Shown: positions 4,899 to 6,235 of the stretch, piece by piece
How the letters are laid out: every line of letters starts with the position of its first letter
How positions within the stretch are numbered: position 1 is the first letter of the stretch
Origin: Sedimentibacter sp.
GTDB taxonomy: Bacteria; Bacillota; Clostridia; Tissierellales; Sedimentibacteraceae
Direction: 5' to 3'
Length of the DNA: 6,235 bases
Assembly (NCBI GenBank): GCA_029256005.1
Contig: JAQSYS010000184.1
Location: 1-6,235, forward strand
Program-made: the position numbers and the translations under genes
The notes under the pieces: model-generated
What the model was told of the DNA's origin: nothing
Databases searched by the model: none
Seen by the model: the letters and a program-made list of their open reading frames with translations, nothing else

Positions 4899-5771
4899 TT
4901 ATCTTTCTCTTCCAAAGAAAAAGAGTGCTACAGCTCCTTGGCCGGTATGTGAACCAACAACAGGTCCAATATAGCTAATTACAACCTCTTTAACATTTAA
5001 TTTTTCTTTTATTAAATTACCAAGATATTCAGCATCTTCCAGGCAATCTGCATGGCTAATGAAAACCGAATTTTCCTCCGGATTTATGCATGTAGCTTCC
5101 ATATGTTCTAAAAGTGCATTGATTGACTTTTTGCGTCCTCTAACATTTGAGTCAGGAACTAAATGTCCTTCATTGTCAACATGGAGTATCGGTTTTACAC
5201 CTAATGCTGTTCCAATAGTTGCTGTCAAAGCACTTATTCTTCCCCCGCGTTTTAAATGATTTAAGTCATCTACTGTAAACCAATGGCATACATTGAGCAG
5301 ATTATCTGAAACCCACTGTTTAACTTCATCTATGCTTTTTCCATCTTGCTTCATTTTAGAAGCATAATAAACTAATAATCCTTCCCCCATTGATGCTGAT
5401 AGTGTATCTATACATTCAATTCTTGCTTCATTATATTTTTCCAACAATTCATCCCTTGCTGACAAAGATGAGCCATATGTACCGCTTAAAGGTGATGAGA
5501 AACCCAAATATAAAACATCATTTCCCGCTTGAAGTATTGGCTCTAGATACTCTTCAAATGTCTTTACATTTACAAGAGTAGTAGTTGACCTTTCTCCGTT
5601 CTTTATTCTTTCATAAAAGTCTTTTATGCTAAGCTGCCTATGGTCAGGGTAGTTTAAATAATTTTCATTTTCAAAACCAAATCCTAAAGGAACTACTATT
5701 ATGCCATATTCTTCAATAATATTCACCGGTAAATCTGTGGTGGAATCAGTTACAATAATGTAGTTTTTCAT
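4899..5771 (-). CDS. DegV/FakB-family fatty-acid-binding protein
   Basis: The 290-residue product has the full length of the DegV family. Family members bind one long-chain fatty acid, and the FakB group presents it to the FakA kinase for acyl-phosphate synthesis. Landmarks are TDSTTDLP (8-15), RSTTTLVNV (61-69), the loop FSSPLSGTY (91-99), DTLSASMGEG (122-131), the signature DDLNHLKRGGRIS (168-180) and the C-terminal GPVVGSHTGQGAVALFFFG (269-287), where family members place the acid-binding His. All hallmark positions look intact. The ATG start has AGAAGGGA upstream at a slightly long spacing. The gene is monocistronic, divergent from the FMN reductase gene, with a palindrome upstream. No FakA gene is present here. 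Which FakB paralogue or lipid it handles cannot be told, so I give no symbol. Confidence 0.93.
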   Translation of the reverse strand: MKNYIIVTDSTTDLPVNIIEEYGIIVVPLGFGFENENYLNYPDHRQLSIKDFYERIKNGERSTTTLVNVKTFEEYLEPILQAGNDVLYLGFSSPLSGTYGSSLSARDELLEKYNEARIECIDTLSASMGEGLLVYYASKMKQDGKSIDEVKQWVSDNLLNVCHWFTVDDLNHLKRGGRISALTATIGTALGVKPILHVDNEGHLVPDSNVRGRKKSINALLEHMEATCINPEENSVFISHADCLEDAEYLGNLIKEKLNVKEVVISYIGPVVGSHTGQGAVALFFFGRER

Positions 5772-5813
5772 AATTTTAATTTCCCTTCTATCTTATAAAT
5801 GCTGCGTATCAAA

Positions 5814-5819
5814 ATTATA
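5814..5819 (-). promoter_or_regulatory. -10 element of the degV-like gene
   Basis: The minus strand carries a perfect TATAAT about 28 nt before the ribosome binding site. No -35-like hexamer appears 16-18 bp upstream; that space holds the palindrome at 5826-5847. The promoter may be weak or activator-dependent. Confidence 0.5.
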
Positions 5820-5825
5820 TTAACA

Positions 5826-5847
5826 TATTGTAACAACCTTTACAATA
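5826..5847. promoter_or_regulatory. Putative operator: perfect palindrome TATTGTAA-N6-TTACAATA upstream of degV
   Basis: Two perfect 8-bp arms (5826-5833, 5840-5847) surround CAACCT. The site covers the -35 and spacer zone of the degV-like promoter, where a dimeric regulator could block or help RNA polymerase. It shares the TTGT...ACAA ends of Rex-type sites but mismatches the inner bases, so I assign no regulator. Confidence 0.5.
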
Positions 5848-5927
5848 CATAAAATACTAAGAAATCAAAATTTATATATGATTTCAATTAATTTGCATTT
5901 TATCCAAACAGCAACATTTTATGTATA

Positions 5928-5957
5928 TTGTTTAAATTTTTATATTTCGGGTATTAA
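5928..5957 (+). promoter_or_regulatory. Weak candidate promoter for the FMN reductase gene
   Basis: TTGTTT (5928-5933) and TATTAA (5952-5957) are 18 bp apart, ahead of the plus-strand gene. Both boxes are imperfect and the region is very AT-rich, so other placements are possible. Confidence 0.28.
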
Positions 5958-5980
5958 TAAGTTAACTAAATAAAACAGAA

Positions 5981-5998
5981 AAAATCATTTTTGATTTT
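5981..5998 (+). other. AT-rich hairpin just before the FMN reductase ribosome binding site
   Basis: AAAATCA (5981-5987) pairs with TGATTTT (5992-5998) around TTTT, ending 5 nt before AGGAGG (6004-6009). It is weak (one G-C pair per stem). It could mildly affect translation, or be chance. Confidence 0.3.
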
Positions 5999-6014
5999 AA
6001 TATAGGAGGATTTA

Positions 6015-6235
6015 ATGATAAAAATAGCTATAATTTTAGGAAGCACAAAACCGGGAAGAAATGGAGAAGCTGTTGCTAAGTGGGTACATGAACTGGCAAA
6101 GAAAAGAACTGATGCTGAATTCGAATTAGTTGATGTAGCTGATTATAATCTACCCCTTTATGATGAACCATATCCTGCAATGATGCAGCAATATACAAAA
6201 GAACACACTAAAACATGGTCTAAAAAAATCAATGA
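6015..6235 (+). CDS. NADPH-dependent FMN reductase family protein (3' truncated by the window)
   Basis: The first 73 residues are visible. They match the flavodoxin-like FMN reductase family, which uses NAD(P)H and bound FMN to reduce flavins, quinones or azo compounds in the cytoplasm. Evidence is the opening strand MIKIAIILGS, the FMN phosphate-binding loop GSTKPGRNG (9-17), a helix with AVAKWVHELA, and the segment FELVDVADYNLPLYDEPYPAM (36-56), typical of the family. Full members are about 180 residues, so over half is missing, including the later flavin and NADPH contacts. The ATG start follows a perfect AGGAGG at 5-nt spacing. The gene diverges from the degV-like gene across a 243-bp gap. 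The substrate cannot be told. Confidence 0.92.
   Translation, partial: MIKIAIILGSTKPGRNGEAVAKWVHELAKKRTDAEFELVDVADYNLPLYDEPYPAMMQQYTKEHTKTWSKKIN

Noticed and set aside
5059..5581. Two short plus-strand open frames inside the degV-like gene
   Set aside because: They overlap conserved DegV motifs on the other strand and lack translation signals.
5828..5845. A Rex (NADH-sensing) site in the degV palindrome
   Set aside because: The outer TTGT...ACAA fits, but three of the fourteen specified bases of TTGTTAA-N4-TTAACAA do not, and the half-site spacing is different. I call it an unidentified operator.

Overview
The window looks like chromosomal DNA from a low-GC, Gram-positive, Clostridia-like bacterium. 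The support is an AT-rich base composition, strong AGGAGG-type ribosome binding sites, frequent TTG starts, a DegV-family protein, a cell-wall protein with three SLH modules, a tRNA-Ser gene that encodes its own CCA end, and compact U-tailed terminators. I cannot name a genus from sequence alone. Nearly all genes lie on the minus strand. Only the two fragments at the window edges are on the plus strand.

Left part (1-1490). The C-terminal end of an EAL-type c-di-GMP phosphodiesterase runs into a perfect hairpin terminator. Converging on it is a membrane-anchored GAF-GGDEF diguanylate cyclase with an AGDEF active-site variant and an intact RxxD inhibitory site. Genes whose products would degrade and make c-di-GMP are therefore tail to tail. 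The cyclase gene has a good promoter overlapped by an inverted repeat.

Middle part (1491-3740). A two-gene operon reads a small lipoprotein of unknown function (TTG start) and then a secreted SLH protein. It is flanked by terminators and led by an extended -10 promoter. It looks like a cell-envelope module with one partner on the membrane and one on the wall polymer.

Right part (3739-6235). A regulator joins an AraC-type (cupin-like) sensory half to a LuxR-type DNA-binding domain. Next comes a tRNA-Ser(GGA) gene with a near-consensus promoter and a 12-bp tandem duplication that copies the mature 5' end into its leader. A DegV/FakB-like fatty-acid-binding protein follows, with a clear 22-bp inverted repeat just upstream of its -10. 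Divergent from it is the start of an NADPH-dependent FMN reductase, cut by the window end.

I see no mobile element, CRISPR array, prophage part or recognisable riboswitch. No complete new system stands out. The least ordinary items are the AraC/LuxR chimera, the lipoprotein-SLH pair, the duplicated tRNA leader and the palindrome in front of degV.
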